From Lunularia cruciata (taxonomy: Eukaryota > Streptophyta > Marchantiopsida > Lunulariales > Lunulariaceae), in NCBI GenBank assembly GCA_948567375.1, contig OX419761.1, positions 36,308,243-36,372,242 on the forward strand: a DNA stretch of 64,000 nucleotides, written 5' to 3'. Each line of letters begins with the position of its first letter. Positions within the stretch are counted from its first letter, which is position 1. The notes beneath the pieces are model-generated. The model was not told the origin of the DNA. It did no database searches and saw only the letters and a program-made list of their open reading frames with translations. The position numbers were made by a program, and so were the translations under genes. Positions 23,072 through 33,335 of the stretch are shown one piece after another.

Positions 23072-23637
23072 TCAGGCTCCCAATCGGAGTAACCCCATGC
23101 TTCTCAACATTTCCTGCGATTCTGCTTCAGCATTGAGGCCTAGAGAGTGGCGGAGATCTATTCCCACATCGACAACTATCCGGGAATTTCTTGAAATAGA
23201 ATCATAAAAAGAATGCCCCTGAGTATCATACGTAGTTTGTGGATGGCAGATGCGTGGCTCTAGTCCCAAGAAGTTTCCACCGTGAACAGTAGTAGCTTTT
23301 CCCCAAATTTCCAAGCTAAGTAGATCCAGGGCATCAGTATGCAGCGGTAGTGCATGCATCACACGGCCAACGTGTCTCGTGTGAAAAATGTTGGTGAAGC
23401 ACTCAATACCTTGAGAGCATCATCAATGTCCGTACACTTACATAGTATTCTCGAAATCGTTGGCTCGTGAAGACAGACAGAAATTGAGTGAAGATTTCGT
23501 AAGGCCGTCGCTCTGTCTGATCTGTGTGGAAGTTGACATGTGGATCGTAAGAAGTTTCTGACACCAGAGCAAGTTGTGAAGTTGTGAAAACGCCACTGCT
23601 TCGATAACTCTCCTCGTCTCGAAGTCTGTATGATCAC
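23072..23637 (-). other. Two unrecognised frames downstream of the ROCO gene
   Basis: Frames of 96 aa (23072-23362) and 92 aa (23359-23637) lie just past the ROCO stop, on the same strand, in different frames. Composition looks protein-like, especially NSRIVVDVGIDLRHSLGLNA near the end of the first. One or both could be downstream exons of the ROCO gene or remnants of a ROCO paralogue's tail. I do not recognise a domain and no ATG start is convincing (one frame opens at GTG). Confidence 0.25.
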
Positions 23638-23768
23638 TTGTGGCTGTGCCCCAGCTTATGCCACACTTTCCAAGCCCTCAGAATCAAACGTGCCTGAGAC
23701 TTTTGCGGGTACTTGCATAGAAGCATCGAATTGGATTGAAATTTGGTTGAAGTCCAGACTCAGCTGAT

Positions 23769-26700
23769 CTAAATGAGATCTTTCTCAACCTCAACTGAGC
23801 GTCGAATGTCCAGCAAGTCTCTTGCTGATAGCAATTGATCACCTTCGATAATCTCATTTGCAACCACCATACTGGTTGGTTGACCAATACCATCCCTTTT
23901 CACCCAACGCTTCACTTCTTCCACTGAGGTTTTAGTGTTCCTGAGTTCCATTGACATGAGCCCTTCCTCAGTACTCCAAGGCTCCACCACCCTCCTTTCC
24001 AATCGCAGCCCCGGATAGGATCTCTCACTGATTGCTTCGATCATGATCAGAATCACATGAGCCAAATCTACCTGCACCTGCCTACACCTCAATTTTAACA
24101 GGGGCCTCACAAGAACATCTAGTCGGTTTGTAGGATCCGCGTTGTACTCCACCATCACTGCCATCCCCTTGTTCCTGAATGTGATCAAATTCTTCCCTGC
24201 AGCATACTGACTATCACTTCTCCCTCCGAAGTCTTGGCTCCTAGCCAACTCTACTTGAACCTGACGAAAAATTGTGATAGGCAACAAGGTAGTTTCTCTG
24301 TCTGCCACTGCCAAAGCATAGCCCATCACCCACTGGCCTGAAGTCTTCTGCTCCCAGAACGCAGGCACTCGATCTGTTTCCATCAAAGCCGGAATGAAGA
24401 TGTCGTTCTCTCCCATCTTATACGCGAGACCCAGGCGCAGAAGCATGGCTATCACTTCCCTAACACGCGCAGCGTCAGTTAATTGTTTAGGGAGATACGC
24501 GTGGAGAGCAGCAATGGGGAGAGACCCATCAGATCGCATCTGAAGTCGGAGGGAAGTTTCTCCTGGGCGCAGCATGGCCTCAGGTAGGAGGACATTGCCA
24601 ACGATACTCATGCAAAACCATTCGATATCCAGAATCACATAGCTCTCATGCTCCAACCCACCCTCCTGCAATGCTCCCTCCCGGAAGTAAATCAGCCGGC
24701 CAGCTTCATGGAGATACTCCGTAGCCGATCTCAGCTTGTGCTGAGGAAACACCCCTCCTGCTAAGGTCGAAAAATACTCTTTCCATTCCAGTACCGGGTA
24801 CTCGCTACGAGTCTTCAACCACTGATTGATCCACTTTTGGAGCTCGAGACAAATCTTTGGCATCTTGTTATTCTGGAGGAGATCCTCAGCCAATTTCACC
24901 AATTTCTTCTTGAAATGCTTCACTTCTTTCCGATACATAGCGTTGATGATAAACGGATGTGGGTGTACATCCAGACACTTCTCAAACTTCTTGGCATACA
25001 CACTCAGTATATTGGTCCAATCATCTATGGAGTGACAAGAATGATCACCTTCAAACGAGTTGAGGACAACAAACACATGGCGCTTGGTTTCCGGAATGCC
25101 TTTTACAGCAGAGCTGGAGGAAATGTACCTCATCCAGTAATCAATCTCTCTCTTAGCCTTTGCGGTGTCTTTCCTACCGGAATAATTGGCGCTACAAACA
25201 ATCACGAAGATGGTCGCTTGGCCATCTCCGAATGCCAAATCGGGTAGAAATGCACTATGCAGAAGGTGGTACTCAGGCTGCCCTGCGAGGTCCCACACTC
25301 CAATCACCATATTTTTGTGCAAAATCTCATTAACCTCAATTCCTCTAGTTCTCTCTTCTCCTCTATGCCTCTCCAACGAGGTGATTGACTCCCAATGGGT
25401 TCTGCATAAAGATTTCCTCAATGTGGTCTTCCCGACATTCGGTGAACCACACAGGAAGACTTTGGCATGAATTGCAGCTACATCGGGGTCACTCCTCAAC
25501 AACTTGAGACTCCGTTTTCTTAACCTTACATTGCGCCACCTAAACCCCTCTGCATTATTCCGCATTGACTCATTCCCCCATTGCACCTTCACCACAGCAT
25601 ATAAGAAGTGGTTGTTCCTGTAAGCCCTCACCAATGCCTGAGCGCAAGCCTCTGAAAGGTCACCTGAATCCTGGCCCTGCATGGACAGTCTTAACAGGGT
25701 TGGAAGGTGACCGGCCTCCAGCAACATGGCCATCTTCAATATGCTCTTCTCTCCCATGCGCACATTGTCCAAAGCTAACTCCTGCAAGGAATTGAGATTC
25801 CGAGACTTGAAAGCAGTGAAAATGGCTGCAAGTCCATGATCCCCTAGCGACTTACAGCACGAGAGATCCAATTTCGTCAAGGTCACAAATTTAGGTGAAA
25901 TCAATGCTTTGGCAACTGCCTTGGCTGCTTCCACTCCTAGTTGACACTCGTACAATTTAAGGGATTTAAATCCCTTGGACATCACTGCTGAGAGCAAAGC
26001 TTTGAAGATTACAATTACAGCTTCTTCCTCCACAATTCCCCACAACTCCAGGTGCTCCAAAAGAGGGATCTTCCCAGACTGGAACACTCCTCCGAGAGCT
26101 TCTGCCCCTTGGAAGATATGCAATCCCTTAGTTCGAGCTCTAGATACATGGGCGTAGAATCCCAAGCCTAGAGTTTTCAAAGCAGGAGCGTGCCCAGCAT
26201 CTAAAGCGGACGAGAGGTCAATCAGTCCCACATCTCCAATATTATCCAACACTTTCAAAATTTGCAGGGATGTGGAATGCCCTGCCGAAATTGCCCTCGC
26301 CAGGGCCTTGGTCCCGGTTGGACCCACACTAGTGTTGAATAATTCCATCACACGCAAGTTCGACAGGTTTCCCATCTCGATTGCCTTGAAGATCTCCATC
26401 ATCGCCTTCTCCTGAAACGAATCCCCCAACCCACTCCGAATGGAGAACAGTTTCAGTGTCTCCATTTTCGGAAAAGGCCGCTGCTGCAATGCCCTTCCAA
26501 ACGCCGCCACTCGGTCACAGCTCAAGTTTGATATCTCGATGTCGAGCTCAGTTGCGAGCTCCAGCTCCTCCCTCAATCGGTCCTCCACATCTCTTTCGAA
26601 ATCAGGGTTCCAACTCTCTAGTAAATCTTGCACTACATTCACAGACGTCGCCAAAAGTTGTTGGATTTCTTCCGGATCTACCAGCATGCAGGCCTTATAC

Positions 26701-27125
26701 TGCTTTTCTGAACCCACAACTTTCCTGTCCATACTACTCCCATCCTGGTGCAAGTTGGCCGATAATGTGTAGATGTCTTCTGGCAGGTCTACCGGATCGT
26801 GGATAGACCAGGAAGCTCTAATAACAGTTTCGGTATCACTAGCTGCGCTCTCCGGGTCTAAGCATAATCTAATTGCAGCATCTCCAACCTGAACCCTATC
26901 AAATTCATCGTCCAGTAAGATCGACGTCCGATTACTCATCCCCAAGTCGTCCTCGGGATCCAGACGGCAATCTTGAATCTCTTTCATCTCCGATTCAAGA
27001 ATCATCTGATTTTCTAAATTATCCTCGAACATCGTGATCGACGACGATGCTACTTCCATGGTCGATGTTGATGCAGAACAGCCTAAAACTGCAATTATGA
27101 CTCGAGAATAATCAACTGGATCCAA
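23769..27125 (-). CDS. LRR-Roc-COR (ROCO) GTPase, 1118 aa
   Basis: One uninterrupted exon. Residues 1-150 are acidic and unassigned. About 200-510 is a run of long (about 28-30 aa) ribonuclease-inhibitor-type leucine-rich repeats, with words such as ALARAISAGHSTSLQILKVL and KLDLSCCKSLGDHGLAAIF. A Roc GTPase follows: P-loop GSPNVGKTTL at 560-569, switch-II DLAGQ at 612-616, and a VVLNSFEGD segment near 686-694 in the place of the NKxD box, which is degenerate. A COR domain occupies about 780-1040 (start EYFSTLAGGVFPQ). No kinase, WD40 or membrane segment is seen, so it is the short plant or prokaryote-like ROCO type. Arabidopsis TORNADO1 is a plant relative. ROCO proteins are GTP-dependent dimerising scaffolds; the partner here is unknown. 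The start is the first ATG of the frame; Met23 is an alternative. Confidence 0.9.
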   Translation of the reverse strand: MDPVDYSRVIIAVLGCSASTSTMEVASSSITMFEDNLENQMILESEMKEIQDCRLDPEDDLGMSNRTSILLDDEFDRVQVGDAAIRLCLDPESAASDTETVIRASWSIHDPVDLPEDIYTLSANLHQDGSSMDRKVVGSEKQYKACMLVDPEEIQQLLATSVNVVQDLLESWNPDFERDVEDRLREELELATELDIEISNLSCDRVAAFGRALQQRPFPKMETLKLFSIRSGLGDSFQEKAMMEIFKAIEMGNLSNLRVMELFNTSVGPTGTKALARAISAGHSTSLQILKVLDNIGDVGLIDLSSALDAGHAPALKTLGLGFYAHVSRARTKGLHIFQGAEALGGVFQSGKIPLLEHLELWGIVEEEAVIVIFKALLSAVMSKGFKSLKLYECQLGVEAAKAVAKALISPKFVTLTKLDLSCCKSLGDHGLAAIFTAFKSRNLNSLQELALDNVRMGEKSILKMAMLLEAGHLPTLLRLSMQGQDSGDLSEACAQALVRAYRNNHFLYAVVKVQWGNESMRNNAEGFRWRNVRLRKRSLKLLRSDPDVAAIHAKVFLCGSPNVGKTTLRKSLCRTHWESITSLERHRGEERTRGIEVNEILHKNMVIGVWDLAGQPEYHLLHSAFLPDLAFGDGQATIFVIVCSANYSGRKDTAKAKREIDYWMRYISSSSAVKGIPETKRHVFVVLNSFEGDHSCHSIDDWTNILSVYAKKFEKCLDVHPHPFIINAMYRKEVKHFKKKLVKLAEDLLQNNKMPKICLELQKWINQWLKTRSEYPVLEWKEYFSTLAGGVFPQHKLRSATEYLHEAGRLIYFREGALQEGGLEHESYVILDIEWFCMSIVGNVLLPEAMLRPGETSLRLQMRSDGSLPIAALHAYLPKQLTDAARVREVIAMLLRLGLAYKMGENDIFIPALMETDRVPAFWEQKTSGQWVMGYALAVADRETTLLPITIFRQVQVELARSQDFGGRSDSQYAAGKNLITFRNKGMAVMVEYNADPTNRLDVLVRPLLKLRCRQVQVDLAHVILIMIEAISERSYPGLRLERRVVEPWSTEEGLMSMELRNTKTSVEEVKRWVKRDGIGQPTSMVVANEIIEGDQLLSARDLLDIRRSVEVEKDLI

Positions 27126-28479
27126 CTCAACTGATGTCAGTTGAGGAGATTTTAAGTTTGGTTCGAAAGGGAGGACTCTTAAATTTGAGTAAGGGAACTG
27201 GAGCGGAAAAAACTGAAATTGAATTTGAGATCCAGGGGATGAAGCACCCTATCTAACGTGCGGAAACACTTTGAGGAGAATATACACGGGGAGCAAACCC
27301 ATTGCATTGAGAAGGCTGCTGAGGTCGGTTTGTCTGCCTTGAAGATGATCCTAAAACCAAAACCTGTAGTCAGCGACGAGCGCTTTTTGACTGCGATTAG
27401 AAGAAACCATAAGTGCAAGTAAAATAGTAGTTTTAAGGAAGAACTAACAAGAAGCCGCTGCGATGATTTGCTACATTCAGGCTTTATCAATCTCATTGAA
27501 CCCCCTGTGCACATTCATGGCCTCAACCTGCACTATTCACTCGCCTTGATTCTCTCTCTCTTCATGACTTTGATCCGCTGCAAGCATTTCCGCACGACTA
27601 GGTGACTAAGAAATTGACTTGTGACGGTATGTCTTTGCGAAGAGGATTCCAGTCTTGTCTCGGCATGCTGTATAATGTATTCGAGTTCCCGATCTTGACT
27701 TTCATTTATCAGTCTTTTCAGTTGGATTCGGGCGTGGGTGTGCATACTCTGGTGACTACAGGAGGAGAAGAGGAAGGTGGAAGATTCCATTTAGCCCACC
27801 TAATTTTGATACTAACTGACATCTATCCTACCAGTATTAACTCAATACCTAATTAAACCTTTGGATTCGCCGATGGGGATGGATGTGTACGTCTATGGAG
27901 GGGATCGGAGTTCAATCGCTGTGCCCAAGGTTCGCTACCAGAAAATGCTCCCAATCCCGGCTTCTTCTGCCTGCCATGTTCTTCCCCTTCAGCATTTAAG
28001 GGGGAAGGAAGCGTGAGACATTATACCTGCCGTGTATTCTTCTCCAATTTCTTGTGTTTGTCGCTGACCGGACCCTCTCCTTAAGCCAATGCTACTCCAG
28101 TCTGTTTCGCATCACCAACATGTTGAAAGAAAGAAATCCCCTTTTCCAAGTTGACAATGTACGGAACGCGTCCTCGGAAGGAGCACGAGATTCGCCACTC
28201 CATACCATGGGAAGTAGTAACAAAAGCACCAGAGGGTGGGTAAAGAGTTCCAATTTAACCACGAGCAAAGCGTATTTTCATACATACCGTTATGCAGGTG
28301 GCTAGTCCAAGTGGGTGATGAATACTTTGACCTCCGATGACTCTTGGAATCTTTTACGGGTATGTGGTTGCACATGTTACTGATCGGCGGCCGTATCGTG
28401 AGGACACATGGTTCCACATTCTTGGCAGAAATTGGTTTAATGAACGCCCATCAACAATGCTTCCTTTTTGTTGAAATAG
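27126..28479. other. 5' flank of ROCO gene, no other gene recognised
   Basis: Minus-strand frames of 111 and 85 aa (27179-27514, 27533-27790) have no recognisable motif. The immediate 50 bases upstream of the ROCO start would be its leader. I see no convincing TATA box close by. Confidence 0.45.
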
Positions 28480-28600
28480 CAAAAGGGCTACCACATAGAA
28501 ACACAAGAAGGATGGGAAGACCCCATCAAGCCTAACAAGGGATAGATAAAAGAGGTAAAATGGGGCCAACCCCCATTAGTACCATATGAGAAATCTGCCA
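28480..28600 (+). repeat. Dispersed GAAGACCCCATC repeat, copy 5
   Basis: The best copy: ACATAGAAACACAAGAAGGA, then TGGGAAGACCCCATCAAGCC, a purine-rich link, then AAAATGGGGCCAACCCCCAT and TAG, and AAATCTGCCAGTGC. Two short palindromes are embedded: GATGGG-AAGA-CCCATC and AATGGGG-CCA-ACCCCCATT. Confidence 0.8.
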
Positions 28601-28604
28601 GTGC

Positions 28605-28703
28605 GCACCTAAGATATCTGAGTTATGCAAGTCATGAAGTCTATATCAACCAAAGCATCCAAAAAGAGCACCTAAGATATCCGAGTTATGCAAGTCATGA
28701 AGT
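28605..28703. repeat. Direct repeat, 36 bp twice, 63-bp period
   Basis: 28605-28640 and 28668-28703 (GCACCTAAGATATCTGAGTT, then ATGCAAGTCATGAAGT) differ at one position. The repeat joins the tail of the dispersed repeat to the start of the LINE fossil. Confidence 0.85.
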
Positions 28704-31165
28704 GGATGGACCAAACTTAAGCAAAACCTCATCACTGTAGAGAAAGTGGCTAGTGCAAGTCCAAATGCCGTAATACACAATCGAGTTTGGATCCAAGAGC
28801 CAGCACCCTTGCCGAAGCAAGAGCAAAGACGTGCTCTAGTGGCCCAAGGAATGGAAAAGTCAACTAAGAAAGAATGTAACATATGTTGGGATTATCACTC
28901 CATTTAGGAAGATTGCAAACCTTTGGTCCAATCTGATGATTGTGATGCATAGGATGGAAGGTCCTCTAGTGCCGATGGAGATAACCATCTCTCATCTGCC
29001 GTAATAACACCTATAGAGAAAATGATTCCTCCTCCCTCTCGGTCACATCAATTCTGTACAATTGGCCTATTAGCAAACACAAAACAAGAGGAAAGTAGGG
29101 GTGTTGAGAGAGCCTAACTACCCAAAAATGCTATAGGTACCATCTCCTCCATAGATAATAGGCCTACCACTCCGCACAAGATTGGTAGAGATATTTGTTT
29201 ACATGTCAAATCCCTATCATACATTCAAATATCCTTGGTCCAATGATATCACCAAAGACTCCCATAGTACTCTTATCAAAAGCTCTCATATGCAATAGGA
29301 AAGTCAAGGAAGGGGGAACCGTGCAGAGAAGGTTAGTCAGTTGATGTGCAATATTAGAGGAGAGTATACCAAATGCCAATTGTGTATCTACTAGTAGAGG
29401 AAGGTCATCCACATAGAGAATCTCTGCAAGTGCAGTGTCTAAGAAGCACATGTCAAAATCCTCAAATTCTACTGGCACTCCAAGAATACAAAGTCCATCT
29501 GTAGATGTGGCACACCCCTCTGGAAGCTCAAGTGTGGAAGGATACTTGAAAGGGACCATGCTATGCACTTTGACACCTTGAATCTCAAGTCTACAAGATG
29601 TAGCTTGGTAGTCAAGTGATCAAAGGCCTGCCTAATCTGATCAATGAGGCACACAATGTGTAATGTCTACTAAGGAGAGAAATACACAACCTAGCATGGC
29701 CAAAGTAGTAGATAAGTGAGACTTGGCAAACAAAGGGCCTCTAAAGGATCTCCCTATCTTGTACCAACAATTGACTCCAAGACGGTGACTCCCTCTAGTG
29801 AACATCCATGCTGGTAGTAAGAGGAAGTAGGAGAGCCATAGAATGACTGCACAAAGTGAATGAGACTCACCAAGGATCAACCGGTCTCCCTAAGCTCTCT
29901 AAAGATGGATACCCAAGAGACACTATTAAAAACACTCTCAACATCCACCTTTAGGACAACCCACTCCGAATGGATATCTAGGAGTGCCCTTATGTCTAGG
30001 GAAATAGCCTTGTAACCTCCAAGTGTAGCTACTCCAAACAGATGTGGACTCAGATGCTCTTGATAGTGAGATCTATGTTGAAGGAAAACCATGCGGCTAA
30101 GCAAGCACAAAATGATCTCTCCAATAGAAAATCTACTCCAAACAGATGTGGACTCAGATGCTCTTGAAAGTGAGATTGATGTTGAAGGACAATCGTGTGG
30201 CTAAGCAAGCACAAAATGATCTCTCCAATAGCAATCAGTCTAATGCCCTTGGTGTCCTTCTCCATCACGAGAAGTTGATTAGCTCCTAACACCCAACTAA
30301 TGGATGGATGAATATCTCCCCTCACTATTGCTCTAGCCACTTGAAATAGCTCAGTAAATCCACTAGAAGGATCATTTGCTTGAAAACAATCTCTAATATG
30401 CTCATATACCCTCCCTGACAAGCCTCTTGAAGAGAGGCAAGGGGCAGTGCACAACACTTGTGCACAAAACAACCTATCAAGACATAAAAATTGCTCAAGC
30501 TCATAATATAAGACCTCTAATGGTATTCCTTCTCTTGCTATAGGATGTAGTATGCAAAGTGAAGAGATAGTCTCATCAATGGGAGAAGCCATAGACAAAG
30601 GGTGTAGCGCTCATGCTGCTCTACTAAACTCTCTTGCTTGACCCAATGTCTTACACCATTGTAATCAAGTGGACTCTATGGTATCCTATGGAAAAATCTA
30701 TATCCTAAAACATGCAAACTAATAGACTCCTCTTGTAGGATAGCCCAATCCTTTGCTCAAAATCAAAGAAATCTAGCAACCACCTCTTTATGCCATGCAC
30801 GTCTCCCTCTGGCATAACAAAGGCGCCATCAAGGGAGTAAGAGGAATAAGAACCATGCTAACTCATCCAAGGGATCACATGCCAAACGATCAAGTGGTAA
30901 GAAAAAAGCTTGTCTAGACTCATCATGGTGTGTATGGGATAGCTTATGGAAAAGATATGGACATGGAAAGATAGTCTCAAATAACCCCAAGATACAACCC
31001 GCCAGAGATGCTAACCATTCCCATGACTTGAACGGTATCCTTGGAAAGGTAAACAAAAGGATAGATGAAGCGTGCATAATCTTGAGTGTCACTGATGTCA
31101 ATGTAGTTGCTTGCTTCATATAAACATCCCAAGTGGTCCAATCATAGTCCTTGTGCATCCTTCTT
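28640..31165 (-). mobile_element. LINE (non-LTR retrotransposon) fossil
   Basis: In minus orientation the RT fingers carry KGIRLIAIGEIILCLL and LSPHLFGV (30050-30598). The palm A motif VVLKVDVESVFNSVS follows in 29877-30110, and the catalytic YVDD (ILYVDDLPLLVD) is at 29404-29415 within 29206-29568. A thumb-distal KGAGSWIQT and HPLHDLHNSD segment lies in 28646-28882. These are LINE RT patterns of the kind found in non-seed plants. The frame changes at least four times between 30598 and 29206, so no protein is made. A 104-bp tandem duplication at about 30029-30236 repeats the SPHLFGV part. An upstream frame at 30829-31158 may belong to the amino end. No poly(A) tail or target duplication was recognised. 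Confidence 0.8.
30029..30236. repeat. 104-bp tandem duplication inside the LINE
   Basis: CTACTCCAAACAGATGTGGA begins at 30029 and again at 30133. The following about 100 bases match with a handful of differences, down to AAATGATCTCTCCAATAG. It duplicates the RT segment around LSPHLFGV. Confidence 0.9.
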
Positions 31166-32744
31166 TACCCCTTGCGAGGTAAAATGTCAGGGACACACAA
31201 AGCATGGTGTATCCTGAGCCGCCCCAAGCAGCCACACATGGAGAAGTGTACCCCATGGCTAGTACAAGAATAGCAATTCTAACACACATGAAAGATTCCT
31301 CTCCTTATCTTTCCATATCTGCAAACCCACAACCTATCATCTACCAACTCACATGAGGAATCTCTCTTAACATTAAAAACTATAAATTCTCATAACTTTC
31401 AATTTACATCTCAACAATTTTTAAACTAAGTTCACGTCAAAGTCAAATAAAAATAATAAAATATCAAAAATGAAACTTCATATCCTATCACTCTCAATGT
31501 GAAGTAATCATTCTAAATCCTAAAAAACCTAAAAATAATAATAACCTTCCACTCAATTCTCCATGACATTTAGTCTAGATACCAAAATTGAAATTGAAAA
31601 ATGACCAAAATCTACTATTCACCTATACAATATAAAACTTTAGAATATACTTTTATTTCGTTGCCTCCTTTCTCCAGTTCCCTCTCCTCCCGTTCCCATC
31701 CCTCTTGTTGAAATCGGGAACACGTCGTTTAGGCCCCATTTGTAGTTGCTTGTATTTAAAGAAGAAGACAATCCTAGAACGCGAGATAGCTGCATAGTGT
31801 TTATGGGGAATTTCCACGGTGGCAGCCAAATCATGATCAAATATCACATGTCATCATATCCTTCTGATCTTAGTTTCCTTTAATCATATACATGGCCACG
31901 AGCGATGGCGCTGGGTTGAGGTTCCTATCGCTCTCCGAGCTCTGCTCGGTGAAGGCGGGACTTTGTCAATCTTTCGTACAGCATTCCTGATCTGGGGCTT
32001 CCGGAGCGCAAGGTCAGTCTAATTAAGGCAGAATTGCATCAATAGTTTTACTTGACAGCTGCCATAATGTCCTCAGGTGCTTCCAGCTTCTCGCACCTCG
32101 TCTTGGTCCTTCATTTAGCCTTCTACCCTTTTGTCAATTTCTGAAATTTTGATCACATCAATTTCTTATACAACAAGAGGACGGAAGGTTTACTTCTTGC
32201 TTCTGCGAGTTGAACGATCTCGTACTCAGCCCCCTTCTTTCCGAAGCAGCTTGTCTCACTAGAGACCTTGGATCTTTTGCTACTGCAGCACCGTGAGCTT
32301 CGGGATCAGTCTCGTCTCCCTTCGTCCTCATTTTAGGTTTGTGGGATTTCCTGACTGCTCATTACTGCGATTAGTGTTGAATCCCGTTCTCTTATTCCTC
32401 CGAGTTGACATGTTCAGGTCGAACTCATTCCCTCCTTATTTAGATGTCTCAGTTCTTCTACTCAATCCAACTTCATGTATGTACGTGACTCCTCCCGACT
32501 CTGGAAGACAAGTATCCGTTTCGAAGGAAAACCTAATCCTGATCAACCTGGATCCTTGTTTCCCAGAGGTTTCCACCCAAATCCTGTACCTCCAGAGATC
32601 ACCGTCTATTTCGAGTTAAGATAGCATTACTCTCTTTATTCTGGAGACATCCAGAAAAAAGGGAGGAACAATTGTTCCATATGCAGTTGACACAAGTTCT
32701 CTTCCTGTGTCAACCAACGCTGGCAAAACTGAATGTGTCAACTG
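31166..32744. other. Intergenic, one weak coding-like patch
   Basis: From ATG 31892 a short plus frame gives MATSDGAGLRFLSLSELCSV and stops after 33 codons. A neighbouring frame reads NLSYSIPDLGLPERKV, ending at a GT-containing AGGTCAG. This could be the remains of a first exon, but I recognise no protein. The rest holds nothing I can name. Confidence 0.35.
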
Positions 32745-33335
32745 GAGATAGGTTTCTGATAGGAGTCATGTTTTTCTCTCCAGATGTGAACAAACCCATT
32801 TCTTCGGCCCTATAAAACCCTACAATTTCGCTCTTATGAGCACATGGTACACCATGCAGGAGGAAAACCATGAGGGAAATTCCATGGAGAGATTGGTCTC
32901 TCGCGGTGACGATGAGATTAAGTAAGTATTGAAAACCCACCTTCCAGGAGATAGGTTTCTGATAGGAGGCATGCTTTTCTCTCCAGATGTGAACAAACCC
33001 ATTTCTTCGGCCCTATAAAACCCTACAACTTCGCTCTTATGAGCACATGGTACAGCATGCAGGAGGAAAACCATGAGGGAAACTCCATGAGAGATTGGTC
33101 CCTCGCGGTGACGATGAGATTAAGGAATAATTGAGAAACCACCTTCCTGCATATAGGTTTCTGATAGGAGTCATGTTTTTCTCTTCAGATGTGAACAAAG
33201 CCATTTATTCGGACCTATAAAACCCTAGAATGTCGCTCTTATGAGCACAAGGTACAGCATGCAGGAGTAAAACCATGAGGTTTGTGTTTCGCGGTGACGA
33301 TGAGATTAAGGTAGGATTGAAAACCCAACACCCAG
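32745..33335 (+). repeat. Three tandem copies of a promoter-like 203-bp unit
   Basis: Units begin at 32745, 32948 and about 33150 with (G)ATAGGTTTCTGATAGGAG. Each carries CTATAAAACCCTA, in which a TATA box (32811, 33014, 33216) overlaps a plant telo-box (AAACCCTA), followed by TCGCTCTTATGAGCACA and CATGCAGGAG, then CGCGGTGACGATGAGATTAA. The first two copies are about 95 percent alike and the third is more worn. No clear gene follows directly. Confidence 0.88.

Noticed and set aside
24826-26806. Plus-strand frames up to 136 aa within the ROCO gene
   Set aside because: Antisense shadows of a strongly coding minus-strand gene.
28605-28703. Two 36-bp repeats as the start of a CRISPR-like array
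   Set aside because: Only two units, in eukaryotic DNA beside a LINE; a simple direct duplication.
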